From positions 3,433,501 to 3,497,500 of the forward strand of contig VCAZ01000049.1 in NCBI GenBank assembly GCA_005784505.1: a DNA stretch of 64,000 nt. The letters are read 5' to 3'. The notes beneath the pieces are model-generated. The model saw nothing but the letters and a program-made list of their open reading frames with translations. It made no database searches and had not been told where the DNA came from. This document shows positions 32,137 to 43,259 of the stretch, one piece after another. The position numbers and the translations under genes are program-made. The stretch is from Bagarius yarrelli. Taxonomy: Eukaryota > Chordata > Actinopteri > Siluriformes > Sisoridae. Each line of letters starts with the position of its first letter. Positions within the stretch are counted from its first letter, which is position 1.

Positions 32137-33978
32137 TCAAAAAAAACAAGGACTAACAAAACTACATTTTACAGGGACTAACATATCTATAGTGTGTGTC
32201 CATATTGTCATGCTGTGGTGATGTTTTCCATCAATTTTTAAAAATTACTTGCATTTAGTTCTTGCTTTATTGCCTTGAGGAGAAAATGCTAATTGCTAAT
32301 GGTATAATATACAAAAAAAACTTTTTTGATGCAGTAACAGTGACTCTTTGTGAAAGGTTTTTGCTATAAAAGCACACTGCCATGTTTTATTCTTTATAGG
32401 TATAAAATAAAAGCAATTAAATGGGAATTAGTCTGTCAGTATCTTCTTATACATAAAAAGAAGTTGCTTAAATTGCAGCTGAAATACTACAAACTAATTT
32501 CAAACAAATGGCTAGGAAAACCTAGCTAGCTAAAAGCAACAGAACACAGCTAGCTAATCATTAAATATGATACGCCAACTGAATTCATACATAAGCACAA
32601 TGGCAAATTCGATGCATGGAATTATCACCGAAATGACTAGTTAGATCTGGTTATCGTATCTCTGTACATCTGCATCTCGACTGTGGTTTTTATATTTGAT
32701 ATTTTTTATGCCATGCCTCAATTACCATAAGTCTATTTCCATGAAACGGTTGTAATTTGCTGCTTTGACACGATGTCCTTATGTCTAAAAAAACGCAGAA
32801 TGATATCAGCACCAAATCTTTAATTGTGATAAAAGGGATAGAAAAGAGAGACAGCTGATTTACCCGACAGGATTTTTGCCATCTTCTCCAATCACCACTT
32901 AAAATGAGCCTTGGTTTTATTGCAAGCTGTGATCATCCTGACCAAATGTCAGATGCTGCGGATCTGTGTTTCTGTGGGAGTTTGAATGAATCCCCACCTC
33001 CACAGATTCTGGCAAATGGAAATAAATCTGGTTAAAATAACTCAGGCTTTTCTTTAACTTTATTGCCAGCAATTTTATGACATTTCGAAAAACCTTTCAA
33101 AGACCTCGGAAAGGCTGATTTTAATTCGATTCAGTTTTATTTGCTGATGAATAGGGAAAATATCACCCAGTATATAAGCTAAAAACAGACAAAGCATGCC
33201 AGAGTCATATTTCACTGTGAATCTGGTCTGTATTGTCCCAGGATAAACATACTGAAATTTGGAATTTGGACAATCGGCATTAAAATTACAGGGAGCAGAT
33301 AAAAAGCTATACTAAATACTCGATCTAGAAAGAAGTTTCGATGTTGGGACAAATTAAGTTTTTTTTTTATTTTGCAAAATGACACAACCAGACAAAGTTG
33401 ATGTGAGGTAAAAATAAGCCAAGCAGTTAAATTATATGTGTACACCCTGTGTACAAAAGTGTGTGCCTGTGTGTGTGTGTGTGTGTGTGTGTGTGCACGA
33501 TCAGTGATTGAATTATTTCATTACGTAATGAGTAATTTAATTACATTAAATATTATAAATAGGGTTACATCTCAATATCTTTTTTCTTGCAAAACCTTGG
33601 ATATGTTGATTAATAATTTGTGGCTTTGTCTGTTTTTGATTTGCACGATGGTTTCTGCTGAAGGCGTTTATTAGCGTGATGCTATGCTGATGCTTTTTAT
33701 TGCTTCTCTGGTTTGAATTTGTTGTGTACCAGGTCTGATAATTATTACATTGCCCCTGAAAGCTTTAGGCTATTACACCCTGTCTGAGAGTAAGATTAAC
33801 CCTGCCTGGTATAAATATTTTTATTTAGATTAAGATGAAGTAAAAATTAGGAAATTCAAAACAAAAGTATTTATTACATTTTAAACAGAGTGATTTGTTA
33901 TCTGTATCCTATTACATTACAAAATAACCCTGCCAACACTGCATGGTGCCTGGAAATCATTGGCATCCATTTTATCTT
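32137..33978. other. unassigned sequence, repeat-free
   Basis: About 1.8 kb. 32640-33130 is GC-balanced and free of recognised repeats, a candidate intronic regulatory block, unproven. Includes a (GT) tract at 33469-33495. Confidence 0.4.
33469..33495. repeat. (GT)n microsatellite
   Basis: About 13 GT units. Confidence 0.93.
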
Positions 33979-34149
33979 TTACATTTACATGGTAATCGAC
34001 AGATGCCCTTATCCAAAGCGACTTACATTTATCTCTTCAATAGAACTTAACAATTGGGGGTTAAGGGTCTTGCTAAGGGGCCCATCTGTGGCAAATCGAA
34101 CCCCGATTTTCCAGTCCAACACCCTAACCGCTGTGCTACCACGTCCCCT
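33979..34149 (-). repeat. SINE-A copy
   Basis: TTACATTTACATGGTAATCG, GCCCTTATCCAAAGCGACTT, GGGGTTAAGGGTCTTGCTAA, AACACCCTAACCGCTGTGCT. Confidence 0.87.
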
Positions 34150-34938
34150 ATCATGTATACACTATGGATCCGCATTGATTAAGGACAGGTTAAATAAATA
34201 ATATAAATGGATTGGTATGAATTGTCATGTTGTAGTAAGAATACACTAAAGCTGCCATGGTTTTAGCCAGTTTACTTCTTTATAAGAAGCATACAAGTCT
34301 TCAATGTGCTGTAGACTGAAGCAAGAAAATAATTAGCTTTGACTTGCTATTAAGTTATGTTTCCGATTATATTCATAAAAAAGAGAGTTGTATTCATTCC
34401 TATAGTCTGTACTCTAGTGAACCAGTATTAACTGATTGAGCACTTTTGTTTGTCTTAATGGCCTTTAATTAAGAACAAAATGCAGCTTATGTTGTGTAAA
34501 ACCTGTAGCATTCTTCTAAATGTCCCTTTAGTCATGGCCACACCTGGCAGTCTATCTATCTAGCTGATCTTTTTGACAAACAGATGGCGATGATTTGAGT
34601 AATCTGCCAGTTTTCTATAAGTGCGAGACAGGAGCTAAAGGTGAGACTTTGTGTGGTTGTTTCATGAGTTGTATCTGACTGTTTTAACGCACTTTTGGAA
34701 AATATCTATTGGGGAGAAAACGCTAATTGCAGGGCTATTGTGTCTTCCAGTCGGTCCACCAGAATGTATCCCCGCCCTGCTTGTCAATGCTTAAGCATTT
34801 TCACAAATATAGTTGCGCAATTATGTTGTCTGTAATTTTCGGGCATTTGGGAGCCACTAAATAAGCATTGGTTTTTACTTTTACTTTTAATATTATTTTA
34901 AGTATGTAATCGTGAAAACTGTTTATAGGGAGGGAGAA
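34150..34938. other. unassigned sequence
   Basis: No recognised content. Confidence 0.5.
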
Positions 34939-35601
34939 CAGGGTAAAATGAGCTAATGTGTGAGTTTCTGACACCAAACGAAAGTTAAAGTTTCTACTCA
35001 TCTGTAATCAACAGCGATTTGATAACTTTCTGCAAAAAAAAGTTGGTCTTGTGGCTCAATTTACCCCAAGTTGAGCCAAACAAGGATTTTAGCCTCTGTC
35101 TCTCTATGAAAGTAACATAGCCTTCTGATCCATAAGTTGTGTGGCCTCTTATAAGAAATCTTTTTGCAAGTTCAGTTACATCAATTTTTACCCCTGAACA
35201 ATAAAGTGATGGATTGTTTTTCCTGCAAATTTGGCAATAACAAAATCATTAATATTAAAAATAAGACCTTCCTCAGAGTTAGACTTAAGGTCTGGGCTGT
35301 CATCAAAACCGTCATTCAACACAACACTTCCTGGACCTTCATCTGAGCTGCTGTCTTCAGGAATCTTCTTGGACATGTTTACTTTCCAGTAGCCGTTCAC
35401 ATTTTCTCTAAATCACATGAAATGTGGACACGAATAGGAAAGCAAAAAACACATTTTGAGACAGTTTTCTTACCACATTTCTTACATGCCAACCTTCTCC
35501 ACATACTGTAAGGAAGGTTACTTCTTCCTGTAAATATTGTCACATCAATCACTTTTTTTCTTTCTCTTCACTAGAAACAAGAGATGGCTTATCTTACCCC
35601 T
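34939..35601 (-). mobile_element. putative DNA transposon relic of unknown family
   Basis: The ends look like inverted repeats: AGGGTAAAATGAGCTAATGT on the left and GGGGTAAGATAAGCCATCTC read from the right. A similar motif (TTTACCCCAAGTTGAGCC) occurs inside near 35060. It contains the minus-strand ORF at 35188-35400. Boundaries and family are uncertain. Confidence 0.4.
35188..35400 (-). pseudogene. possible TE-derived ORF fragment, 70 codons
   Basis: Starts MNGYWKVNMSKKIPEDSSSD and includes an acidic Ser-rich segment (DSSSDEGPG), then LIFNINDFVIAKFAGKTIHH. The pattern NDFVxxKFxGKxxxHxxV reminds me of a small beta-rich segment found in fish transposon-linked proteins (GDFVLVKFxxKKxVxxYVG), but this is memory-based and weak. 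The frame stops at 35188, and the downstream sequence is open only in another frame. Alternatively it is a chance ORF. Confidence 0.3.
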
Positions 35602-35895
35602 ATGCTCAACTTAACTGACTTAACATTCCAGATCTGGTGCGCACTAATTCCTCTTACATCATCCTGTTGGTCATTACTGTTCTCAGATGACAAGTGAACA
35701 TATGATAAAGATATAGTTTGTAAAGTAAAGTTGCTGACATCTGGAAAAAGAAAATGCAGGTAGAATCAAATATTTGTACTGATGATTGTAGTTTGATTAT
35801 TTTATATCCTATAACCGATTTTGATTTGCGAGACCTGAATTGGAAGGAATGCAGAACGATGCCAGCCAGATGGGACATTTGTTCAGGACTGGTAG

Positions 35896-35990
35896 CAAGT
35901 TTAAGTTCAGGAAGCTTTATTGTCATTTCAACCACAGATAGCAGATGCAGTACACAATGAAATGAAACATCTTTTCTTTAAGACCCAATG
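35896..35990 (-). repeat. 3' tail of a fish retroposon
   Basis: On the minus strand: GTTTCATTTCATTGTGTACT, then TGGTTGAAATGACAATAAAG. A frequent 3' end of fish LINE or SINE copies as I recall. Confidence 0.45.
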
Positions 35991-38599
35991 GTGCTACAGA
36001 AAACAATACAGAAAATACTGTATTGCATAATGGAAGATTATTACAAGCAGCCAAACGTTAAAGTGACTTTTTATGGCACTTGTGCTATTTCATATTTCTC
36101 TGTTGAAATTTATTCTCTAACCATACCTGAGAATACTCCCTCCTTTGTGATTTCTTTGGAAGAAAGGAACAACTTTTAAGCTTCCCTTCCTGCTCGGTGT
36201 GTCCACACACTCCCTTTTCCTACGTTGTCATTTGCAGTCTCATTTCCTACTATGGTTCATCAGGAACAGGAAGCAGTCACTCCGAAGAGTAAGATTACTT
36301 ATGCTATGCAATGAGTCATTTATAGTAAGACCCCTTAACAAAGAAATCTAAATATTATAATAACTGGCTGGAAATCTATTTTCTGTCTGGGCCCGTTTCT
36401 TTTTTCAGCACTTTTTTTTAAGCACAATGTTTCATTGTTTCCTTCGGAACCACTTAAGTGCTGCTTTAGTGGCATGAAGAACACTTTCCTGCTTCTCTGC
36501 TCTGTGGATGAATAACAAAAGACTGCTGTCTTGGCTACCTGCATGAGTTGTTTTTTGGGTTTTTTTTTAAACCGGATAGTTGTGCAAACATTGGTGGAGT
36601 TCAAGGATATAGTGTCAGTTTATTATGAAACGACAGCTAATAAAGGTCATGACTAATCTGTCAAATTTGTGAGACCATTGTGTCCTGGGGCAACATTTCA
36701 AAATGAATCTTGAATCTTCATTGCCGAATAATGGGAGCAGGTGCGTAGCGAAAAGCATTGCAGAAAATTGGTGGGTGTGTGTATCGTTAAATCTTTAGTC
36801 AGAATGATTTAGCACTGGCATAATGGCCTCTGTGACTTCTTCCCATTTATTTTGCTTTGCCACATGGCCTTGTCCAAGCCTCATCCATTCACCATAACCT
36901 TCCCCCAGTCAACCTCCATCCTCTGAACTCAATAAGAGGCTTGTGTCGGCCCTCGTAACTCCCTCGCATTTACAGACAATTAACTTCTGTCAAAACAGGC
37001 CACATGACTGGCCATAAAGCCGGAGGGGCACTTCTTGTCGCCCCAGCCCCCTCCTCATTGACTAATGTTACCCCAAGCTACTGAAAATGAAGAGAGAGGT
37101 GAAGAAGGCTGGTCATCTATTTTGTGCTCTGCTCATGCTTTACACAAAGCTGTTCTTTCACTAAGGATCTGAGGCACATATGGAAACATTTTTCCTCCAG
37201 TCAGACGTAAGTTTTCCCCTCACCTAATTCTACCCTCCTCAGCTTCCATCGCTCCATCACTGAATTCTGCAGCTGTGCTCTGCTTGGATGATTCTCTTTC
37301 AAAGTCCAAAAGGTGTGCAGGCAGTTGTAGATTGATGTCTCTAAAAACAGTGGTATCATAGTAGTTTTAGATGAAAAATATATTTAAAAAAAAAATAATA
37401 ATAATATCCGTGCTGGGATTAATCAGCGCTCGTTGATTTCTGGTCTGATTAAAATACTTCAGAGAATATAGTATAGAGAAAATAGCCTTTCAAAATCAAC
37501 ACCTTGCACTTTTTCCTATTTTTATTAGAAGCAAACTTCGCTTGGGAAATGTTTCTTTTAAAAAAAAAAAAAAAGGCAGCATGACATATTTTAAAAATGC
37601 AAAAAAAAATAAAACATTCGAACGTGAAACCCCACAGATTCTGAACAGAGGGACATCCATCATATGGCAGAATACTTAAGAGTTTGGCTGGATTTAAACA
37701 TGGAAAGATACACGATGAAGAGCAGCTACAAACTACACTAGGCAGCTATTCAGCAGCTCATTTTAAATCATGTTTATACCTTTGGAATGGACTCGTCTGA
37801 GATCAGCCGGACGTTGCAGACATCTTTTGTGACACTCAAAGAAATGATGTGCTATTTTTTTAATTTTACCAATTTTACTCCCTTAAATACCTAAGATTGT
37901 ACATCAAGTGGTTATGACTTTCTCCGGAAAATTACTTCGAAATGATATTCAGTGGAACTGGCAACAGACCCCCTGAGCCTCCTGTAGTGTGCATGGCTTC
38001 ATCAATTTCTTCCAATTTTCCTGTTCACAGAGATGTCCTGAACCAGCTGCTTTCTGGGAGTCCAGATACTGAGAGCCTTCAGTACATTTATGCTCCATTA
38101 AGGTCTGGAAGATGGGAAATGGAGAAAGAAATGGGTTCCTCTGCCATTGCTGGTGGATTAGCAAATAATGGGAAAAAAAAAATAGTGGAAAAAATGATGT
38201 TTGACACCTTACTTTGAATCTTGATCAGCTGGGAACAAAGTAAAATGAAAACAAAAGTTTGATGATGAAGTCACATTCTTTGAATGACGTTCTGAGGGTC
38301 AGCTGTGCAGTGTTATTAGATTCCTGGGGTCACATGGATGGATATTTTATGACCATAGCAGCCCTCCCTCAGTGTACCGAGGTCTTGACACTGCGCTGCA
38401 CAGCACTCTGTTTATTTGTTTGATTGTGGGAAAATTCCTGCAATGTCCATGAGAGAGCCCACCCCATTCCCCGACTCGTCTTTCCCACAGGGGCTTGGCT
38501 CTGTTTCTCTTAGCAGTCCCACAGACTGGCAGGAGGCTCTGAAAATGAACAGTTAAAGTATTTTAGAAATTATTTTTACATCTTCTGCATCAGTCTGCG
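35991..38599. other. unassigned sequence
   Basis: About 2.6 kb without a recognised repeat. 36720-37060 is GC-balanced. The plus-strand ORF at 37942-38217 (91 codons) has no recognisable domain; an acceptor-like CCTGTTCACAG lies inside it at about 38020. A-rich tracts near 37560-37610. Confidence 0.4.
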
Positions 38600-38705
38600 C
38601 TGTCCCCCATGTCTGCCCAATGTCCCATCCAGGGTATATTCTGAACAGTTTATGGAATAGGCTACAGATCCATCACAACACTGTCCAGGATATAACTGAT
38701 TTTAA
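38600..38705 (+). repeat. possible SINE-C fragment, plus orientation
   Basis: CATCCAGGGTATATTCTGAA, GGAATAGGCTACAGATCCAT resemble the reverse of the SINE-C middle (GTCCAGGGTGT, GATAGACTCCAGCA). Strongly diverged. Confidence 0.4.
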
Positions 38706-39380
38706 AGATGACGGAGTGATCAAAGGTTATCTGTCACATCACAAGCTTTAAGAAAAAAAGAAGGAGGTAAAGAAAAAACTGGAAGCTTTTCTAGTTTCTC
38801 AGGACCAATGTAGTGCTGTGTCAAAACATTCCAGCCTCCTAAAAATCTGCTCAGATCAATGTCCAGGCAAAGGGGCCAAGGGGGAGATGGAGATCTTGAT
38901 GCAGCGTAAAAGTTGGGAATGTCTAATTACCACAGGTTTACTTTGGCGTTTTTCACTAGATCAGGTATAAAAAAGAAAGCAGGATATCAAATGTAAAATT
39001 GTTCGACTTTGTAATTTCATTTTAGGTTGCCTTCATGTTCCGGTTGAACGTTGTGCTCTTTGGTTTTGGGGAAATAGACTGATTTTTGTTCTGTTTTAAC
39101 ATCACTATGACCTTTTATATTGTGTTCTTTTGTGGAATTTAATCGTTCAAGAATCTAATAAATCTGAACTCCTTGGGAAAATTACCCTAAGACATGGTTA
39201 TTTTTAGGCACCTTTACTTTCACAATTTATGCTTGAGTTTTACAGGCATTTTATTCTCTCTACAAGACTCTACATGGGCCATATGAATGCTTTACATAAC
39301 CTTAAGGAGAATTTTTTTCAAGGTGTTTCACCTTTTTTTTTCAAAATTTGTTCCAGATTATATCTATGGCAACTATATTT
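38706..39380. other. unassigned sequence
   Basis: Nothing recognised. Confidence 0.5.
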
Positions 39381-39533
39381 TTTACATGTATGGCCTTTTG
39401 GAAGATGCCTTTTTCCAGAGTGACTTACATGTATCTATTTTTTTTTCTATACAACTGAGCAATTGCGGGTAAAGTTGCCTTAGCAAGGCCCTTTGTGGTG
39501 CTGGGGATTAGCAGGTAACACTGCGCTACCACC
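39381..39533 (-). repeat. SINE-A copy, diverged
   Basis: TTTACATGTATGGCCTTTTG, CCAGAGTGACTTACATGTAT, ACAACTGAGCAATTGCGGGT, CACTGCGCTACCACC. Confidence 0.78.
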
Positions 39534-39727
39534 GGATATTTTACACAATAAATTGATATTGAAATAGAAAAAGGTTTGCCAGGTTTAACATTTAAGATTT
39601 CTTTAGTTTGTTCAAATGTAAAATAAATGTAAGAATTCAATCTTATAGAAAAAACAACCATAATTCTACAGATTTTACAATTCTAAAACTATTTTTTAAT
39701 TGTAATTAATTGTTGGTTGTGTATATA

Positions 39728-39803
<76 letters not shown>
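39728..39803. repeat. (TA)n microsatellite, interrupted
   Basis: Two TA tracts of about 34 and 38 bp around AGA; self-complementary and able to form a cruciform. Confidence 0.95.
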
Positions 39804-39806
<3 letters not shown>

Positions 39807-40056
39807 TATATATTGATATATATTTAGTATTATAATTTAATATAATTAAATAACCATTTCCCTTCCCTTTTATAGCTTTTTTTTTTTGGTCTTAAAACAG
39901 CCTCATGGAAATAAAAATAAATCAGATAAAAAAAAAGAAGTTGAATGAGCAAGTCTGTTGCAACAACGATAAAAAAAAATAAATAAAAAAAACTCCCTGA
40001 GAAGATATAGGAAAGAAATCTTGAGATGATGCAGAATTAAACAAACTCATCTCGAT

Positions 40057-40141
40057 GACATCAGGGTGTGACATCAGGGTGTGACATCAGGGTGTGACAT
40101 CAGGGTGTGACATCAGGGTGTGACATCAGGGTGTGACATCA
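40057..40141. repeat. 13-bp minisatellite, 6.5 copies
   Basis: Unit GACATCAGGGTGT, six identical full copies and a partial seventh (GACATCA). Copies appear identical, suggesting recent expansion. Confidence 0.96.
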
Positions 40142-42552
40142 TAGTGGCCTAACCTGTCCTAATACAAAACAAACGTGCTTAAATAAATAATCTCTACATA
40201 AGAAAAAAAAAGTTAATTTTGGTGTAAAACCAGCTGGGATCAGAAGTCAACCTGTGGCAATTATCCCGTTTCTGTTCTGGTTAGACGACGTTCCCTTTGG
40301 TTTTGGGATTTTGTTATTTTTATTTCTGGAAGACACCTGAGAACGTAACTAAACAAACAGTATGCTGATGACTTGAGCTTTCGAAACGAGTTCTGGATTG
40401 TTTATGGCATTACAAACTTGGAACATCCTGTTACTGAATACTTTCATCACCTAGAATGGAAAAATGTTAAATTAAATTATTCAAACACTCTTTCAATATA
40501 TTTTTGAGGCTCTCAGACAATTATTTTCATAGTCATGTAAAAACGGCAACTAGCATCTAGTGAGATCTGAGAAATTCTACAGTGGATCATGTCACCCATC
40601 CGTATGGAGATATTAATTTTCCTCTACTTCAGACATTGAGCTAAACAGATGGCTTCAAAACGCTAAATCAAGTATGTCTATTATGAGTTATGTTTAAGAA
40701 TGACAGACTGAATACTTTATATACCATAATTAACAAAGTAGACTTCATGCATCACAGCTGTTTATTAGCTTTTCAGACCCCTGTGCTTAATATCTATGGA
40801 TAAACACACAGACATAGTGTAAATCCTCTAATGACTATACGATTATATCCGAAAAACACACAACAGTGCTATATTTCTTTCTCCTTCAAGCGTTAAATTG
40901 GTCTTGCAGAGCACCGCCGCTTTAGTTGTCGTTAGAAAAGCTTGCTAGCTGAGTGACAAACCGCATCATTTGTAGCAAAGAACGTGTGTTAGCCATAAAA
41001 AGACATCCTCTCAAGTGGGTTTGTGCAGCAAAATGAGGCCCACTATTTGAGCTTTCAGCCCCATAACACAGCTTTTGCCTCTTCAGCACCGTTGGCGTAT
41101 TGCAAATGGACTGTCGAGTGAAACGCACCATTCCTTATGGGCTAAAGTTCTCAGACATTCCCACCTTGAAGACATGTAGCAGCTGGCATCACACATGAAA
41201 CCAGTCTTGTCTCTGAGTTTTATCTGGGGTCACTTTTTAAAGCATGTTAAATATCATTTTATGGACTAGTATAATTTGATAAAAGTTTGTCATTTGTTAG
41301 CATAAATATGTAAATTTGCCTAGCGACTTGTGCAGGTGACCCAGGCCAGGCTTTTTAGGAGGAGGGTGGATAGTTTGTAAATTCTTCTTGCAGCTTGATG
41401 CCAGGACATCAACGCACGCTTTAGTTTCTCCTTGAAGATGTGTAAATACAGAATCTGGATCTGTATCCAGGAAGATAGCCAATAAACAAAAGTCAGGAGC
41501 CAGGAATTAGGCACAAACTTTATGCTTTTGTGTGTGTGTGTGTGTGTGTGTTAGCAACCAAATGAACTCTTTGGCTGTGGTTACATGGCAGTTTGAAACT
41601 GCTCATGAATGTGCTTTAGATTTCAAGTGAGATCGAGCCTGTTTTTGTTTGGATGTTTATATGAAAAAGACGTCCACACATTCCTTCCAGAACAGTTCAG
41701 TGAGGCAACATTTGAGGAATTTCTGCCCACTGAATTATGACTTGTCTCAAATAATGACAGTGGTTCTTTCACTGATAATAATGCGGTGGTCTCTTCAAGA
41801 CAATCCTATGGCTTTTTTCGCTGGAACATCCACATTCTGATGATTTGCCTCCAGGCTGCCTGGGCAACAGGCTGCAGATCATAAACAGTGAGATGTTGGA
41901 CAGAGCGATGGGTTTGGAGCAGGAAAGTGTATACGTTCTTTATCTCTGAGCTGATGGACGTTTGAGAAAGAACGAAGTGAAATGTTTCTCACCCTTTGCC
42001 TTTAGGAAAAAGCTTTGTGATTTTACCCTCTTAAATGAACCAAGAGCAGGGGAAGGAGAGATAATTGGATTAAGAAATAGGGAGCAAGGTGGCCTTTTCT
42101 TGCTGTGGAAGTTTGTAAAGGAGAATGAAGGAAGTGAAGAAATAATAAGTGAGCTAATGAAAATGGAAGTCCTGTTGATGGATAATAACCATATATTGCC
42201 ACCACATTTTTTGCTGGTTGTGGTTCAAGAAGGGGCCAGACCAAACAACAGTACCATACTTATGGTCTGATTAGCGGACAATCCAAAAAAAGCCCTGAGG
42301 ACATTTTCGAACTAGTCTTTCTTTGGCAGCGTTATTTTTTTTTTTTTTGCATGAAATGGATGTAAGAATTGTGTGTGTGTATGTGTGTACAGTGTGTATA
42401 TCTTCAATACAGGATGTTAAAGGAAGCAATGCTATATTGAGCCATATTACGCTAGTATAAATCTGTAGCCTAATCACTCGTAACTGAATGCTAACACTAA
42501 GTGAGAGCTAATAGTTAAATCAGAGTCAGGGACTTTTACGCATATAAGCATT
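40142..42552. other. unassigned sequence
   Basis: About 2.4 kb. The plus-strand ORF at 41962-42270 (102 codons) has no domain I recognise. A (TG) tract lies at 41529-41551. Confidence 0.4.
41529..41551. repeat. (TG)n microsatellite
   Basis: About 11 units. Confidence 0.9.
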
Positions 42553-42703
42553 GTTATGCTGGAACAGTGTTTGGGTTAAGGAATAATGTAATGTAACAAC
42601 ATTTCTAGACAACTGTGTGTTTACAACTCTGTGGTAACAGTTTGCAAAAGACACGACCATGTGGGGGTGGGATTAAGGTGTCCACAAGCATTTAGCCATA
42701 TAT
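42553..42703 (-). mobile_element. Tc1-like T2 fragment, 5' end
   Basis: TATGCTGGAACAGTGTTTGG, TTCTAGACAACTGTGTGTTT, GATTAAGGTGTCCACAAGCA and TTTAGCCATATA, which is the T2 terminus in reverse. Confidence 0.78.
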
Positions 42704-43088
42704 AAGTATAGCATAGCGAAGTGTAGCAATAATATTTAGCAATACAAAGTCCTGAACTATTATTATAGACTATAAAACTGCTGTAAAGTTATTCTTGTAT
42801 ACTTATTATAAAAGATAAAATGATTTATCTTTTCTTGTCTGGAATGATAGGTGTGTCTCAAGAACCGGTCAGCAGAAATTTCCACAAGCTTGTGCATTTT
42901 TGTTCTTCTTTCCATGTCATTCCTACTTTAATAAGCCACATCTAAATATTACATGAAATGATGTATATAAATTTTACTGTATGAAAACAACTAAACAATA
43001 GTCTCACTGTGCACAAATATTTATTCACGGATATTTTACAGGAACTGACAAAACTAACTTTGCTTTTACCCATTCAGTGAATGTCGTG
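42704..43088. other. unassigned sequence
   Basis: Nothing recognised. Confidence 0.5.
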
Positions 43089-43259
43089 GGAGGTGGTAGG
43101 TCAGTGTTGAACTACTAACTGGAAAATTGTGGGTTCGATTCCCAGCAATACAAAGGCCCCTGAGCAAGGCCCTTAACCCTTAACTGGTCAGTTGTATTAA
43201 TGAAATAAATGTAAGTTGCTCTCAATAAGGGCGTCTGCCAAATATCGTAAAGGTAAATG
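43089..43259 (+). repeat. SINE-A copy, nearly complete
   Basis: GGAGGTGGTAGGTCAGTGTT, GTGGGTTCGATTCCCAGCAA, CCCCTGAGCAAGGCCCTTAA, AATAAGGGCGTCTGCCAAAT. A clean B box. Confidence 0.88.

Noticed and set aside
37942..38217. 91-codon ORF with an internal acceptor-like site
   Set aside because: No family recognised and no matching donor or partner exon seen; left as unassigned.
41962..42270. 102-codon ORF
   Set aside because: No domain recognised, low-complexity acidic composition, no splice context.
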